From assembly GCA_036521075.1 (NCBI GenBank), contig DATDIL010000147.1, positions 62,001-126,000 on the forward strand: 64,000 nt of DNA. Direction: 5' to 3'. Shown here piece by piece: positions 52,278 to 61,620 of the stretch (within the stretch, counting starts at the first letter, position 1; every line of letters starts with the position of its first letter). This DNA is from DAIDKA01 sp036521075. Lineage in GTDB: Bacteria; Pseudomonadota; Gammaproteobacteria; Steroidobacterales; Steroidobacteraceae. Below the pieces are notes generated by a model. The model worked only from the letters and a program-made list of their open reading frames with translations. It made no database searches and was not told where the DNA came from. Both the position numbers and the translations under genes were made by a program.

Positions 52278-53087
52278 GTGGGAACCCCGCGCGTAGCCGC
52301 TGTCCGCCGTGAAGTCATGGGTGGCCTCGCCAAGGGTCTCACGGTCATTCGCGCCTTCGGTCGCGATCACGCCGCACTCAGTCTCAGTGACATCGCCCGC
52401 AGTGCCGGCATGCCCGCGGCCACCGCGCGGCGCTGCCTGCTCACTCTCGAGGAGCTGGGCTATGTTACCCGCAATGGACGCAATTTCCTGCTGCGACCCA
52501 AGGTACTCGAACTCGGGGCGGCCTATCTGGAATCGATCAATATCGAGCACATCACGCGCACCCACCTGGAGGAGCTGGCACGGGCGACCTCAGACTCGGC
52601 CGCATTGTGTGTACTGGACGGCGCGGAGATTACCTACGTCGCACGCACCTCGGTGCGCACGCTGCTGCGCCTCGAGGCGCATGTCGGCAGCCGGTTCCCG
52701 GCACACGCGACCTCCATGGGCCGGGTGCTGCTCGCGGGCCTCGGGCCGGAGCGGCTCAATCAGTATTTCGAGGTGGCCAAGTTCACCGCGCTCACCGACA
52801 GGACGGTCACGGACCCGCACAAGCTGCGTGAGCTGATCGAGGAGGCGCGTCGCAATGGCTACTCCGCGGTGGCCGACGAGCTTGCCTATGGCGTGATTGC
52901 CCTCGCCGTTCCGGTGTTCGATCATCATGGTCGTGTGGTCGCCGCCTTGAACTCCTCCAGCCATTCGGGCCGAATGACCCGCACCAAGCTCATTCGCGGC
53001 AGACTGGCGATGCTGCAGCATGTCAGCCAGCAGATCTCAGCCTCCCTTGCGACTATCCCGGGGCTGTCGCTGAGCGCACAGCACTGA
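52278..53087 (+). CDS. IclR family transcriptional regulator (PcaR-like)
   Basis: The protein (269 residues with GTG 52278 as start) has an N-terminal winged helix, REVMGGLAKGLTVIRAFG then LSLSDIARSAGMPAATARRCLLTLEELGYV, and an IclR effector domain with SGRMTRTKLIRGRLAMLQHVSQQI near the end. This REVMGGLAKGL start is the pattern of PcaR/PcaU-type regulators of the beta-ketoadipate pathway. GGAG lies about 13 bases before the GTG. The frame can be opened to TTG 52227, but that codon is inside the operator. ATG 52317 is another possible start. It probably senses a pathway intermediate and acts on 52209-52242 and 6565-6598. Confidence 0.88.
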   Translation: MGTPRVAAVRREVMGGLAKGLTVIRAFGRDHAALSLSDIARSAGMPAATARRCLLTLEELGYVTRNGRNFLLRPKVLELGAAYLESINIEHITRTHLEELARATSDSAALCVLDGAEITYVARTSVRTLLRLEAHVGSRFPAHATSMGRVLLAGLGPERLNQYFEVAKFTALTDRTVTDPHKLRELIEEARRNGYSAVADELAYGVIALAVPVFDHHGRVVAALNSSSHSGRMTRTKLIRGRLAMLQHVSQQISASLATIPGLSLSAQH

Positions 53088-53110
53088 GGGCCGTCCCGAC
53101 AGCGCGTGGC

Positions 53111-54133
53111 TCACACCTGCACCTCCAGAATCTGGAATTCCGAACCGGTTTCGATCCGCCGCACCTTCCCGAATCCCACCGCGGCGAGCAGCGCCAGCAT
53201 TTCATTCAAAGTACGCTCCTGGGCGCCCAGCGCGACCAGCATGTGCAGATCAACCCGCGCCAGTGCCCGGTTCTGCGCCGACGGCTCAAGTCGCTCGGGC
53301 ATCAGGCGCTCGATGATCAGCATGCGGGTTGCGGGCGTCATCGCCCGCCGGCAGTTGCGCAGAATCTCCCGCGCCTGGTCATCGGGCCAATCGTGTATGA
53401 CGGTCTTCAGAACATAGATATCCGATCCGCACGGTACGCTCGCGAAAAAATCCCCGGTCGCCAATTCGCAGCGCCCGGCGAGGCCACGACCGTCCAGGTG
53501 CGCGCGCGCCCTCGATATGGCATGGGGCATGTCGAACAGCACGCCGTGGGTAGTGGGATAGGTGGTGAGAATATGGGCCAGCAGCTCACCATAGCCGCCC
53601 CCCACATCCATGACCCGCTGGCCCGCAAAGTCATAAGCCTGAGCGATGTCCCGCGCCGCCAGACGCGTCAGATCGACCATGGCCTGATTGAAGATCTCGG
53701 CCGCCTGCGGATCGCGCTCCAGGTGGCTGAACCCGGTATCGCCGGTGATGAGCGCGCGCGCGCTCTGGCCGGTCTTGACGCTGTGAAGCAGGTTCGCCCA
53801 CACCTGCCAGGCTTCGCCGCCCCATTGCAGCGCCCAGGCGCGCATCGAACAGGGCACATCGGCACGCAGCAATGATCCCAAGCGCGTCATCTCGAACGCA
53901 CCATCCGCGCGCTGATGGCAGATATCGACGCTGCCCAGCGCGCCGAGCAGGCGCCGCAGCGCCGGCCCGTTCGTGCCGGTCGCGGAGGCCAGATCCTCAG
54001 CAGTGCGCGGGCCGGCGGCCAGCAGGTCCGCGAGACTCAAGCGGGCCGTCACATAGCAGGCTTGCGCGATCCAGCTGCCATTGATCAGGTCCAGCAGCTG
54101 GCGGGCTGCGGCCGCGTCGTCATTCGAATTCAC
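53111..54133 (-). CDS. SAM-dependent O-methyltransferase (PF00891 type)
   Basis: The 340-residue protein has the dimerisation helix-turn-helix (LSLADLLAAGPRTAEDLASATG) and Rossmann domain with motif I VMDVGGGYGELL and VIHDWPDDQAREILRNCRRAM; the His in VIHDWPDD corresponds to the catalytic base of this family. It is related to the methyltransferase at 2060. GTG 54133 overlaps the stop of the BlaR1-like gene (GTGA), so it is the third gene of the BlaI/BlaR1 operon. A cargo O-methyltransferase rather than a beta-lactamase is unusual. Substrate is unknown. Confidence 0.85.
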   Translation of the reverse strand: MNSNDDAAAARQLLDLINGSWIAQACYVTARLSLADLLAAGPRTAEDLASATGTNGPALRRLLGALGSVDICHQRADGAFEMTRLGSLLRADVPCSMRAWALQWGGEAWQVWANLLHSVKTGQSARALITGDTGFSHLERDPQAAEIFNQAMVDLTRLAARDIAQAYDFAGQRVMDVGGGYGELLAHILTTYPTTHGVLFDMPHAISRARAHLDGRGLAGRCELATGDFFASVPCGSDIYVLKTVIHDWPDDQAREILRNCRRAMTPATRMLIIERLMPERLEPSAQNRALARVDLHMLVALGAQERTLNEMLALLAAVGFGKVRRIETGSEFQILEVQV

Positions 54134-55719
54134 GGCGGCGGCTGCTGCAATGCGAAGCCGTTGATGATGCCCCTCGAATCCAGCTTGATATGCACCAACA
54201 GCGCGCCGCTCAGAAACTTTACGATGAAGGCATCGGCACCCCCGGCACCGACGCCCTGGAAGGTGATGCCCTGCAGTGCCCCCAGGCTCCCGACCGCGTC
54301 GACCAACCGGGGCTCCTGCTGCCTGGTCAAGGCGGCAATCTCGGGCGACATCCTTGAATAGTCCGGAGGCTGTCCGTGCGTGATGTGCGCGAAAAAATCG
54401 CGTGCGGCACGCTCCGAACCGGCACGCGGGGTATTGGACTGGATGCGAGCGGCCAGTTCGGCATTGAAACGGATGGCAAGTGCGTCATTCAGCCGTGGCA
54501 TGGTGGAATCGCGACCGTTCTGATGCAGGGTCAGTGCAGTGGCCGGGGCATTACCATCCGTAACGAAGTCAATGGTGGCCTCGACGGCCTTCGGGAAAAA
54601 ATGCGTCGGCGTCTGTGCGTAGATGTTGGCGGACTGCTGCCCGGTGATCTGCGTGCTCAACTGGGTACCCGACACGGCGACTGTCATGACGGCCTCGATC
54701 TCTGGCTCGCCAATCTTGTAGAAGCCGACGTAGCGCCTGAGCGTCGCGGCGTCCAGGGTGATCTCCTGCGGCACACCTGCGCTTGGCGCGTTGGGCGGGC
54801 TGACCTGCGCCGCGGCGCCGACAAACACCAGCGACAGGCACACCAGCAACGCTGCCGACACCTTCCACCACCGGGCAGGTTCGCCCAGCATGATCTTGAT
54901 TCTCTGTTCGAGCAGCGACGGCGACTCGGACATTGCGGCGATCGCCCCGAGGTATGCCGACTGGCGCTCACCCACCGCAATCAGGGTCTCGCTGTAGAGC
55001 ACCACGTCATGGCCACTGCGGACGACCCGCGCATCACAGTCCACCTCCAGGGCGTGGCGCAGACGATGCAACTGCCACCACAAGGGCAGGTTCCAGGGAA
55101 CGAGCACCAGTGCAAAGAGCGCAGCGGTGAGCAGCAGCGGATCACGGGCTTCCAGATGTGCATACTCATGGGCGATGACCGCGCGCTGGATCTGAGGTGG
55201 TGCACTCTTCACCCAGGCCGGAATAACGACGCAGGGGCGCAGGAAACCCACGATCGCGGGCCCGACATTGGTCGACAGCAGCACATTGCGGCTGAGCACC
55301 TGCTCGCGTGGCCACCGCCGCTTGCGTGCCGCGAGCAGCACCGCCTGCACAAGCAGGATCAGCAACATCGCCGCGGAGCCAAACCGCCACACATTCTCGA
55401 GAATGCTGTCGAACGACCGCCAGTTGTTCTGGCGCGCATTGCTGTCACTGATCCATCCCTGCGGGGACAGTGGAATGGATGTCACGCTACGCAGCGCGAC
55501 CGCCCTGGCGGCGGGTCGTGCGGTCGTGATCCCGGGGATGGCCGGTGCCTGGACCGACACTGAGGAGATGAGGATTGGCATCATGAGCGAGGCGAGGATC
55601 GCCGCCAGCCAGTGCCAGCGCGTCGGTGCGCGACGCAATCGCGCCGCACGCTCCGCGCACAAGGCCGCCGCGCCAACCAATGCCGAGACGGCAATCACGT
55701 ACAAGGCCCACAGGACCAT
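54130..55719 (-). CDS. BlaR1/MecR1-type M56 membrane metallopeptidase
   Basis: The 529-residue protein has four N-terminal helices with an integrated zinc-peptidase domain (VIAHEYAHLEARDPLLLTAALFALVLVPWN, HExxH) and HALEVDCDARVVRSG, the M56 family. After a fifth helix near residue 295 the C-terminal part is a periplasmic domain that lacks the penicillin-binding sensor of BlaR1 (no SxxK/SxN motifs noticed); it has an internal segment with a Thr/Val-rich beta pattern. It would sense an unknown envelope signal and cause cleavage of the BlaI-type repressor encoded next to it. Its start overlaps the BlaI stop. Confidence 0.85.
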   Translation of the reverse strand: MVLWALYVIAVSALVGAAALCAERAARLRRAPTRWHWLAAILASLMMPILISSVSVQAPAIPGITTARPAARAVALRSVTSIPLSPQGWISDSNARQNNWRSFDSILENVWRFGSAAMLLILLVQAVLLAARKRRWPREQVLSRNVLLSTNVGPAIVGFLRPCVVIPAWVKSAPPQIQRAVIAHEYAHLEARDPLLLTAALFALVLVPWNLPLWWQLHRLRHALEVDCDARVVRSGHDVVLYSETLIAVGERQSAYLGAIAAMSESPSLLEQRIKIMLGEPARWWKVSAALLVCLSLVFVGAAAQVSPPNAPSAGVPQEITLDAATLRRYVGFYKIGEPEIEAVMTVAVSGTQLSTQITGQQSANIYAQTPTHFFPKAVEATIDFVTDGNAPATALTLHQNGRDSTMPRLNDALAIRFNAELAARIQSNTPRAGSERAARDFFAHITHGQPPDYSRMSPEIAALTRQQEPRLVDAVGSLGALQGITFQGVGAGGADAFIVKFLSGALLVHIKLDSRGIINGFALQQPPP

Positions 55720-56093
55720 CAGTCTGATTCCTTTTCCGTCTTGGCACGCAGCAGTTTGCGCATGCGGCCGATCTGCTCCGGCGTCAGCCGGTGATCCGAT
55801 ACCAGATGGGTGAACAGCAGCTCCGCCGAGCCGGCGAAGAGTTTTCCGGTCAGGTGCCGCAGGGCACTGCGCTGCGCAGCCTGCTGCTGGACGGCCGGGA
55901 AATAGCGATGGACACGCCCTTCGGCCTTGTGACTGACATAGCCTTTGAGCTCAAGGGTGCGCAGCACCGTCAGCACCGTCGTGTAGGCCAGTGAATCCTC
56001 CAGCCGCTCGCGCACCTCGGAGACGACGGCGGGACCGAAGTCCCAGAGTATCCGCATGACATCGGCTTCGCGGTCGGTGAGTGAGATATCCAT
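55719..56093 (-). CDS. BlaI/MecI/CopY family transcriptional repressor
   Basis: The 124-residue protein has the typical winged-helix pattern ISLTDREADVMRILWDFGPAVVSEVRERL..LAYTTVLTVLRTLELKGYVSHKAEGRVHRYFP. BlaI repressors bind as dimers and are cleaved after BlaR1 activation. The inverted repeat at 56101-56115 lies in front of the start. Downstream genes are the BlaR1-like sensor and an O-methyltransferase with overlapping or adjacent start codons, so this is an operon. Confidence 0.9.
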   Translation of the reverse strand: MDISLTDREADVMRILWDFGPAVVSEVRERLEDSLAYTTVLTVLRTLELKGYVSHKAEGRVHRYFPAVQQQAAQRSALRHLTGKLFAGSAELLFTHLVSDHRLTPEQIGRMRKLLRAKTEKESD

Positions 56094-56100
56094 GGCACCT

Positions 56101-56115
56101 CTACTATTATTGTAG
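56101..56115. promoter_or_regulatory. Putative BlaI operator
   Basis: CTAC (56101-56104) and GTAG (56112-56115) enclose seven A/T-rich bases, TATTATT. The form TACAATAATAGTAG on the minus strand resembles the TACA-N-TGTA-type BlaI/MecI operators. It lies just upstream of the BlaI start and overlaps the stop codon of the MFS gene at 56107. Confidence 0.5.
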
Positions 56116-57330
56116 TTGACTGTACTGCGCGCGCCGCGACCCCGTCAACCCATCACGCCCCACCCAGGCCAACAGGGCGATCGCGACGGCGGCAGCCAGA
56201 CACACGCAGGTCATCGGGACACGGTAGTTGCCGTCCAATTGAGTCGCGAACCAGGTCTGCAGCACCGCGTTCGATGAGGCGATGAAGTTGCCGATCTGGT
56301 AGACGGTGCCGGGAAACATCGCGCGTGCCTCGGGTGGGGAGACCTCCATCAGATAGGCCGGTACCGCACCCCAGGCGCCCTGAACGCAGAACTGCATCAG
56401 GAAAGCGCCGGCGGCCAGCACGGCGACCCCGGTCGAAAACGCCCACAGGTACGTCAGCGGAATGGCCAGCAGTGCGGCGATCATCATGGCGCGGCGACGT
56501 CCGATGCGCTGGCTCCAGGAGCCGAAGAACCATCCGCCCAGGATCGCCCCTATGTTGTAGATGATGGCGATCAAGCTGGTGATATGCGCATCGAAGTGAT
56601 GGGTTGCCCGCAGAAACGTGGGATAGGTGTCCTGGGTGCCATGGCTGAAGAAATTGAATGCGGTCATCAGCACGATGGCATAGATGGCAAGCTTCCAATG
56701 CCGTCCCAGAAGCTTCAGCAGCGACGCGCGCTGGGCGGGCTCGGCTTTCCAGGTCGGTGACTCGGGCACGTGCCGGCGGATGTACAGCACCAGCAGCGCG
56801 GGCAGGAAGCCGACCACGAACATGCCGCGCCAGCCGATCGTTGTGTAGAGCAATCCGAACACGACCGACGCCACCAGATAGCCGGTTGGGTACCCCGACT
56901 GCAGCAGACCCGAGACCAGACCGCGTGCCTTGGGCTTGACGGTCTCCATGGTCAGCGAGGCACCGATGCCCCATTCCCCGCCCATTGCGACCCCGAACAG
57001 CGCGCGGACGATCAGGAAGGTGGTCAGGTTCGGCGCGAGGGCACTGGCCAACCCCATCAACGAATACAGCGCCACATCCAGCATCAGGATGGGGCGTCGC
57101 CCGAAGCGATCCGCCAGGCGGCCGAAAATGAAGGCGCCCACCGGACGCAATGCCAGCGTCAGCGTTACGGCCCAGGCCACCGCGCCGCGGGTCGTGCCGA
57201 AGTCCCGGGCGACATCGTCCAGCACGAATACCAGCAAAAAGAAGTCAAACGCGTCCAGCGTCCAGCCCAGAAAACTGGCCGTGACGACCTTACGCTCCAC
57301 GGCCGTCCAGCCGTGCAATCCCTCAAACAT
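56107..57330 (-). CDS. MFS transporter (metabolite:H+ symporter type)
   Basis: The 407-residue protein has twelve predicted helices and the motif RLADRFGRRPILMLDV in loop 2-3, plus GVAMGGEWGIGASLTMETVKPKARGLVSGLLQSGYPTG, which is the pattern of the sialate/carboxylate (JEN1/SialT-like) branch of MFS metabolite:H+ symporters. It transports an organic anion across the inner membrane. Its stop overlaps the putative BlaI operator; the gene is in front of the BlaI operon on the same strand but probably transcribed separately. Confidence 0.88.
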   Translation of the reverse strand: MFEGLHGWTAVERKVVTASFLGWTLDAFDFFLLVFVLDDVARDFGTTRGAVAWAVTLTLALRPVGAFIFGRLADRFGRRPILMLDVALYSLMGLASALAPNLTTFLIVRALFGVAMGGEWGIGASLTMETVKPKARGLVSGLLQSGYPTGYLVASVVFGLLYTTIGWRGMFVVGFLPALLVLYIRRHVPESPTWKAEPAQRASLLKLLGRHWKLAIYAIVLMTAFNFFSHGTQDTYPTFLRATHHFDAHITSLIAIIYNIGAILGGWFFGSWSQRIGRRRAMMIAALLAIPLTYLWAFSTGVAVLAAGAFLMQFCVQGAWGAVPAYLMEVSPPEARAMFPGTVYQIGNFIASSNAVLQTWFATQLDGNYRVPMTCVCLAAAVAIALLAWVGRDGLTGSRRAQYSQLQ

Positions 57331-57475
57331 GTTCCGACATCCGATGGCGCGCTGCCGCAGCGTGAGCGCAAGTATGGATCACGGCGTTGATTGCGCAACC
57401 GCAGCGATGCGGCAGCGGCGCGCAACTATGATATCGTTTGCTGCACATATCCAAAAATGATCGCCGGGGGGATGT

Positions 57476-57847
57476 ATGAGGATCATGCTCAGGGGATTAC
57501 TGCTGACGTTGTTACTGGTGTCCGCGCCGGCCTTTGCGGCCGGCGTTGACGGTGACTGGTCGGGCCCGGTCGACTCGCCGAACGGCCCCGTGCAGATGAA
57601 CTACACGTTCAAGGCGGACGGCGCCATGCTGACCGGCACGACGACCGGCCCCGATGGCGCGAAGCTGGTCATCAAGGATGGCAAGATCGATGGCGCCAAC
57701 ATTTCATTCGCCGTCGATGTGGATTTCGGCGGGACCGCCATGACCTTGAAATATACCGGCGTCGTGGCCGCAGACAGCATCGCGTTGACGATGGATTTCC
57801 AGGGACAGCCGGTCAATATCACGGTCAAGAGAGTGGCGGCAAAATAG
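57476..57847 (+). CDS. Small secreted beta-rich protein
   Basis: The 123-residue product has a signal peptide (LRGLLLTLLLVSAPAFA) and a repeated beta-strand pattern with VDGDWSGPVDSPNGPVQMNYTFKADGAMLTGT and a mirrored KDGKIDGANISFAVDVDFGG segment, so it may fold as a small lipocalin-like or beta-sandwich domain. Similar domains are found at the end of secreted hydrolases. No function is known to me. It lies 53 bases upstream of a lipase-like lipoprotein gene. Confidence 0.6.
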   Translation: MRIMLRGLLLTLLLVSAPAFAAGVDGDWSGPVDSPNGPVQMNYTFKADGAMLTGTTTGPDGAKLVIKDGKIDGANISFAVDVDFGGTAMTLKYTGVVAADSIALTMDFQGQPVNITVKRVAAK

Positions 57848-57900
57848 CTCGTACCGCCGGGCGCAATTACCGGCGACTCAAAAGCCGATCGGAGAGCGCC

Positions 57901-59448
57901 ATGTCACAAATGCCCCGACGGTATCGCCCGCAGGGCGCCTGGGCGCTGTGCCTCACCAGCGCGCTGGCCTTGGGGCTCGCCGGGTGCGGCAGTGATTCGA
58001 TGACCAGCGCGATGCCCGCCGGCACGGCCCGCGGCAGCCTGATCGAGGACCCGCCCTTGCGGATCGCCTCGCTGAATGCCGCAACCTTTGGCGCCGAGCT
58101 GGGCGCCAGCCCCTCCGGTGCGCAGCTGCTCGAGGTTGCCGGCCAGCCTGCCTGCGGCGTCGATTTCTACTACCTGCAGTACAACACCGTGGGTGGCAAG
58201 GGTGAGCCAACGACCGCATCCGGGGCATTGATGGTGCCCACGGGCTCCGCCCCCCAGTGCAGTGGCGGACGGCCAATCGTCCTGTATGGGCATGGCACGG
58301 ACACGGACCGCACTGTCAACATCGCCGACATCACCAACACGAGCAACACCGAGGGGGCGTTGATTGCGGCGATGTTCGCCGCCCAGGGTTACATCGTGGT
58401 GGCGCCGAACTACGCCGGCTACGACACCTCGAGCCTGGCCTATCACCCTTATTTGAACGCGGACCAGCAGTCCAAGGACATGATTGATGCCCTGACGGCG
58501 GCGCGGAGCGCCCTACCCCACACGATGACGACGCAGAGCACCGATGGCGGCAAACTGTTCATTACGGGCTATTCGCAGGGCGGGTATGTGGCCATGGCCA
58601 CCCATCGCGCCATGCAGGCGGCCGGCATGACGGTCACCGCCTCCGCGCCCATGTCCGGTCCCTATGCACTGGAGGCGTTCGGCGATGCGGTCTTCTACGG
58701 GCAGGTGGATGTCGGGTCCACCGTGTTCACCCCCCTGCTGGTGACCAGCTATCAGCATGCCTATGGGAACATCTATCAGAATCTGACAGATGTATACGAG
58801 GCCAACTACGCGCCAGAAATGGCCGACGTACTCCCCAGCACCACGCCGCTTGCCACCCTGTTCATGCATGGCACGTTGCCCGAGTCGGCGCTGTTCAATG
58901 CCACGACTCCGGTCACCGGCAATGCCACGCTCGATGTAACACTGGCGGTGCCGACCAATCCCGTGTTTGCCGCAGGCTTTGGCACCGACAATCTGGTGAC
59001 CAACAACTTCCGCTTAGCCTATGTACTGGATGCCGTGGCCAGTCCGGACGGCGCCGTGCCCACGCCCACGGCCAGCGTCGCCCTGGCCGTCAATCCACAG
59101 AACACGTTGCGCGTGGCGTTCAAGATGAATGATCTGCGTAACTGGATTCCGCAGCGCCCCATCCTGATGTGCGGTGGTGATGCGGATCCAACCGTGTTCT
59201 TCAGCGTCAACACCCTGGTCATGCAGCAGTACTGGGCCGCCCTGCCAGCCGGGGCCATCACCGTCGTCGACATCAACGCGCCGGTAACCAACCCCAACGA
59301 TCCCTTCGCCGCCGCCAAGGTGGGTTATCAGACAACCATTGCGGGTATCGCTGCGGCCCAGGGCCAAAGTGCGGAGGTCCAGGCCATTCATGCAACCGAA
59401 GCGCCGTTCTGCACCGCGGTGGCTCGCGGGTTTTTTGCGCAGTTTTAG
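57901..59448 (+). CDS. Lipoprotein of the alpha/beta-hydrolase (lipase-like) fold
   Basis: The 515-residue protein has a signal peptide with lipobox LGLAGC (Cys29), so it is lipid-anchored. The hydrolase core shows YGHGTDTDRT, YIVVAPNYAGYDTSS, nucleophile elbow TGYSQGGYVA (Ser225) and FMHGTLPESA. The last part, PILMCGGDADPTVFF, supplies the Asp of the triad. It resembles secretory lipases and prolyl-peptidase-like esterases. It acts at the cell envelope on an unknown ester. It precedes the OmpW gene by 9 bases, so they may be transcribed together. Confidence 0.8.
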   Translation: MSQMPRRYRPQGAWALCLTSALALGLAGCGSDSMTSAMPAGTARGSLIEDPPLRIASLNAATFGAELGASPSGAQLLEVAGQPACGVDFYYLQYNTVGGKGEPTTASGALMVPTGSAPQCSGGRPIVLYGHGTDTDRTVNIADITNTSNTEGALIAAMFAAQGYIVVAPNYAGYDTSSLAYHPYLNADQQSKDMIDALTAARSALPHTMTTQSTDGGKLFITGYSQGGYVAMATHRAMQAAGMTVTASAPMSGPYALEAFGDAVFYGQVDVGSTVFTPLLVTSYQHAYGNIYQNLTDVYEANYAPEMADVLPSTTPLATLFMHGTLPESALFNATTPVTGNATLDVTLAVPTNPVFAAGFGTDNLVTNNFRLAYVLDAVASPDGAVPTPTASVALAVNPQNTLRVAFKMNDLRNWIPQRPILMCGGDADPTVFFSVNTLVMQQYWAALPAGAITVVDINAPVTNPNDPFAAAKVGYQTTIAGIAAAQGQSAEVQAIHATEAPFCTAVARGFFAQF

Positions 59449-59457
59449 GGGTTGAAG

Positions 59458-60168
59458 ATGAAAGCCAGTCATTACGCCGCCACTGCCCTTTGCATCGGTG
59501 TGGCAATCGCCGCCGGGGTGGCGCGTGCCGACGATGACACCGGTGCTGGCGATCATCCAAACCTGGTGGCGATCGGGGTGTACCAGGTCAGCTTTCACGT
59601 TCACGCCGATGACATTTCCGGTCCCTACGTGCCACCGGGCCTGAATGTGCGCAATCCCAGCGTCGACACCCTCTATCTGGCCTATATGCGCCGACTCTCA
59701 CCGCATTTTGATGTGGAACTCGCGCTGGGCGTGCCACCGCTGACCCGCACCGTGGCCAAGGGGCCCGTGCAGGTCGGATCCGTGCCGTACAACGGTGAGA
59801 CAATCGCCACCGCGCGGTGGTTGGCACCCAGCCTGTTGTTCAAGTACTACTTGTTCCGCCCGGACACGATGTTCCGTCCGTATCTGGGCGTGGGAGTGAA
59901 CTACACCCGATTCTATTCACGCCAGGTCACCGCCGCCGGCGATGCGGTCAGCGGTGGACCGACATCGCTGTCGCTTCCGGCATCAGAAGGGCCGGTGGGC
60001 ACGGTCGGGGTGTCGTGGCACGTACTCGATCGGATGGTCGTGAACCTGTCCGGGTCCGCGTCCTGGGTGAACTCGCGGCTGACCACGGACACTGCCGGGG
60101 TCCTGCGCACCTCACATGTGGAGTTCAATCCGCGGGCCATCGTGCTGGCCGTGGGCTATGACTTCTGA
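59458..60168 (+). CDS. ompW: OmpW family outer-membrane protein
   Basis: The 236-residue product starts at ATG 59458 with AGGGG 6 bases upstream, has a signal peptide ending in ARA and the OmpW pattern SFHVHADD..., TLYLAYMRRLSPHFDVELALGVPP, FKYYLFRPDTMFRPYLGVGVNYTRF and a terminal FNPRAIVLAVGYDF. OmpW forms an eight-stranded barrel with a hydrophobic channel for small hydrophobic molecules. It would help the entry of hydrophobic substrates that the catabolic genes of the window act on. It ends one base before the convergent nuoN stop. Confidence 0.92.
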   Translation: MKASHYAATALCIGVAIAAGVARADDDTGAGDHPNLVAIGVYQVSFHVHADDISGPYVPPGLNVRNPSVDTLYLAYMRRLSPHFDVELALGVPPLTRTVAKGPVQVGSVPYNGETIATARWLAPSLLFKYYLFRPDTMFRPYLGVGVNYTRFYSRQVTAAGDAVSGGPTSLSLPASEGPVGTVGVSWHVLDRMVVNLSGSASWVNSRLTTDTAGVLRTSHVEFNPRAIVLAVGYDF

Positions 60169-61614
60169 TCAGTGCAACAGGCGCCCACACAGTGAAAGCA
60201 AGGGCCCGGGAAGAATGCCCAGCGCCAACACCGCCACACCGTTGACCCCCACCATCAGCCGTACGCCCGGTTGCCATACGGGCGGCGGTTGCCCAACACC
60301 CGGCTGATCGAAGTACATGAGCTTCACGATGCGCAGGTAGTAGTAAGCGCCGATCACCGACACCACCACGGCAATGATCACCAGCCACAGATGGCCGCTC
60401 ATCCACAGCTGTTGCAATATCGACAGCTTGGCCCAAAAGCCGACGAACGGTGGCACGCCGGCGGTCGAGAACATCAGGAACATCATCACCAGCGCCAGCA
60501 ACGGATCGCGGCGGTACAGACCCTTATAGTCATCCAGCCGATCCGCCTCGAAGCCCTTGCTGGTCATCAGCAGCATGACACCGAAGGTGCCCAGCGTCGC
60601 CAGAACGTACGCGAGGGTAAAGAACAGGGAGGCGGCATAACCGGACTGCGTCCCGGAGACAAAGCCCAAAACGATGAACCCGACGTTCGAGATGGCCGAG
60701 TACGCCAGCATGCGCTTCAGATTGCTCTGCGCAATGGCGACGACGTTACCCAGAATCAGGCTCAGGACCGCCAGCGCTCCCAGCATCTGCGACCATTCGT
60801 GCTCGGTACCCGTCAGTCCGTGCGTGAGCAGTCGCAGCGCGAGCGCAAAGTAGGCAATCTTCGGCGCGGTCGCGATGAACAGCGTGACGTTGGTGGGTGC
60901 GCCCTCGTACACATCCGGCAGCCACATATGGAACGGGACGGCGCCCAGCTTGAAGGCCACGGCGACGACCACGAAGGTCAATCCAAGGACCGCGCCGGCG
61001 CTGTGCGTCGTACCCAGACGCGCCGCCAGGTCATCCAATCCCAGGGTACCGGTAATGCCGTAGAGGATGGACATGCCATACAGCAACATGCCCGAGGCGA
61101 TGGCGCCCAGGACGAAATACTTCATGGCCGCTTCGGCCGCGACCGCATTGTCGCGGTCAAACGCCACCATGGCGTACACCGAGAGCGCCAGCAGCTCCAC
61201 ACCTAAGTACACCGTCAGCATGCTGTTGGCCGAGGCGAGCACGAAAATGCCCAACAGGGCCGTCAAGGCCAGCACGTAGTACTCGCCGCGAGCGGTGCCG
61301 CGCTGGGCCATGTGGCTGCGCGAATACAGCAGGGTGACGGCGACGAACAGCAGCGCCGCCAGCTTCAGCACGAAGCCGACCGGATCGGCCACATACAACC
61401 CATCGAACAGCACCAAGCGGCCGCTCACCTGGCCCACACCCACCAGCAGCGCTGCCGTGATGGCCAGCGCAAGCAACGTGATCGTCGGTGCCAGGCCACG
61501 CCGCTTCTGGCCCGCGAAGACATCGATCATCAGCACGGCGCAGATGGCGAAGGCTAAAAAGATCTCCCCGATGGCGGGAGCAACCGCAGCCCAGGTCATT
61601 GTGGTATCTGGCAT
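60169..61614 (-). CDS. nuoN: NADH-quinone oxidoreductase subunit N
   Basis: The 481-residue membrane protein is an antiporter-like subunit of complex I with about fourteen helices. It has YFVLGAIASGMLLYGMSILYGITGTLGL, FKLGAVPFHMWLPDVYEGAPTNVTLF, and LKRMLAYSAISNVGF, conserved in NuoN. The Lys and Glu residues in these helices belong to the proton channels. The order nuoL-nuoM-nuoN on the minus strand is that of the usual nuo operon. Confidence 0.95.
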   Translation of the reverse strand: MPDTTMTWAAVAPAIGEIFLAFAICAVLMIDVFAGQKRRGLAPTITLLALAITAALLVGVGQVSGRLVLFDGLYVADPVGFVLKLAALLFVAVTLLYSRSHMAQRGTARGEYYVLALTALLGIFVLASANSMLTVYLGVELLALSVYAMVAFDRDNAVAAEAAMKYFVLGAIASGMLLYGMSILYGITGTLGLDDLAARLGTTHSAGAVLGLTFVVVAVAFKLGAVPFHMWLPDVYEGAPTNVTLFIATAPKIAYFALALRLLTHGLTGTEHEWSQMLGALAVLSLILGNVVAIAQSNLKRMLAYSAISNVGFIVLGFVSGTQSGYAASLFFTLAYVLATLGTFGVMLLMTSKGFEADRLDDYKGLYRRDPLLALVMMFLMFSTAGVPPFVGFWAKLSILQQLWMSGHLWLVIIAVVVSVIGAYYYLRIVKLMYFDQPGVGQPPPVWQPGVRLMVGVNGVAVLALGILPGPLLSLCGRLLH

Positions 61615-61620
61615 ATCAGC

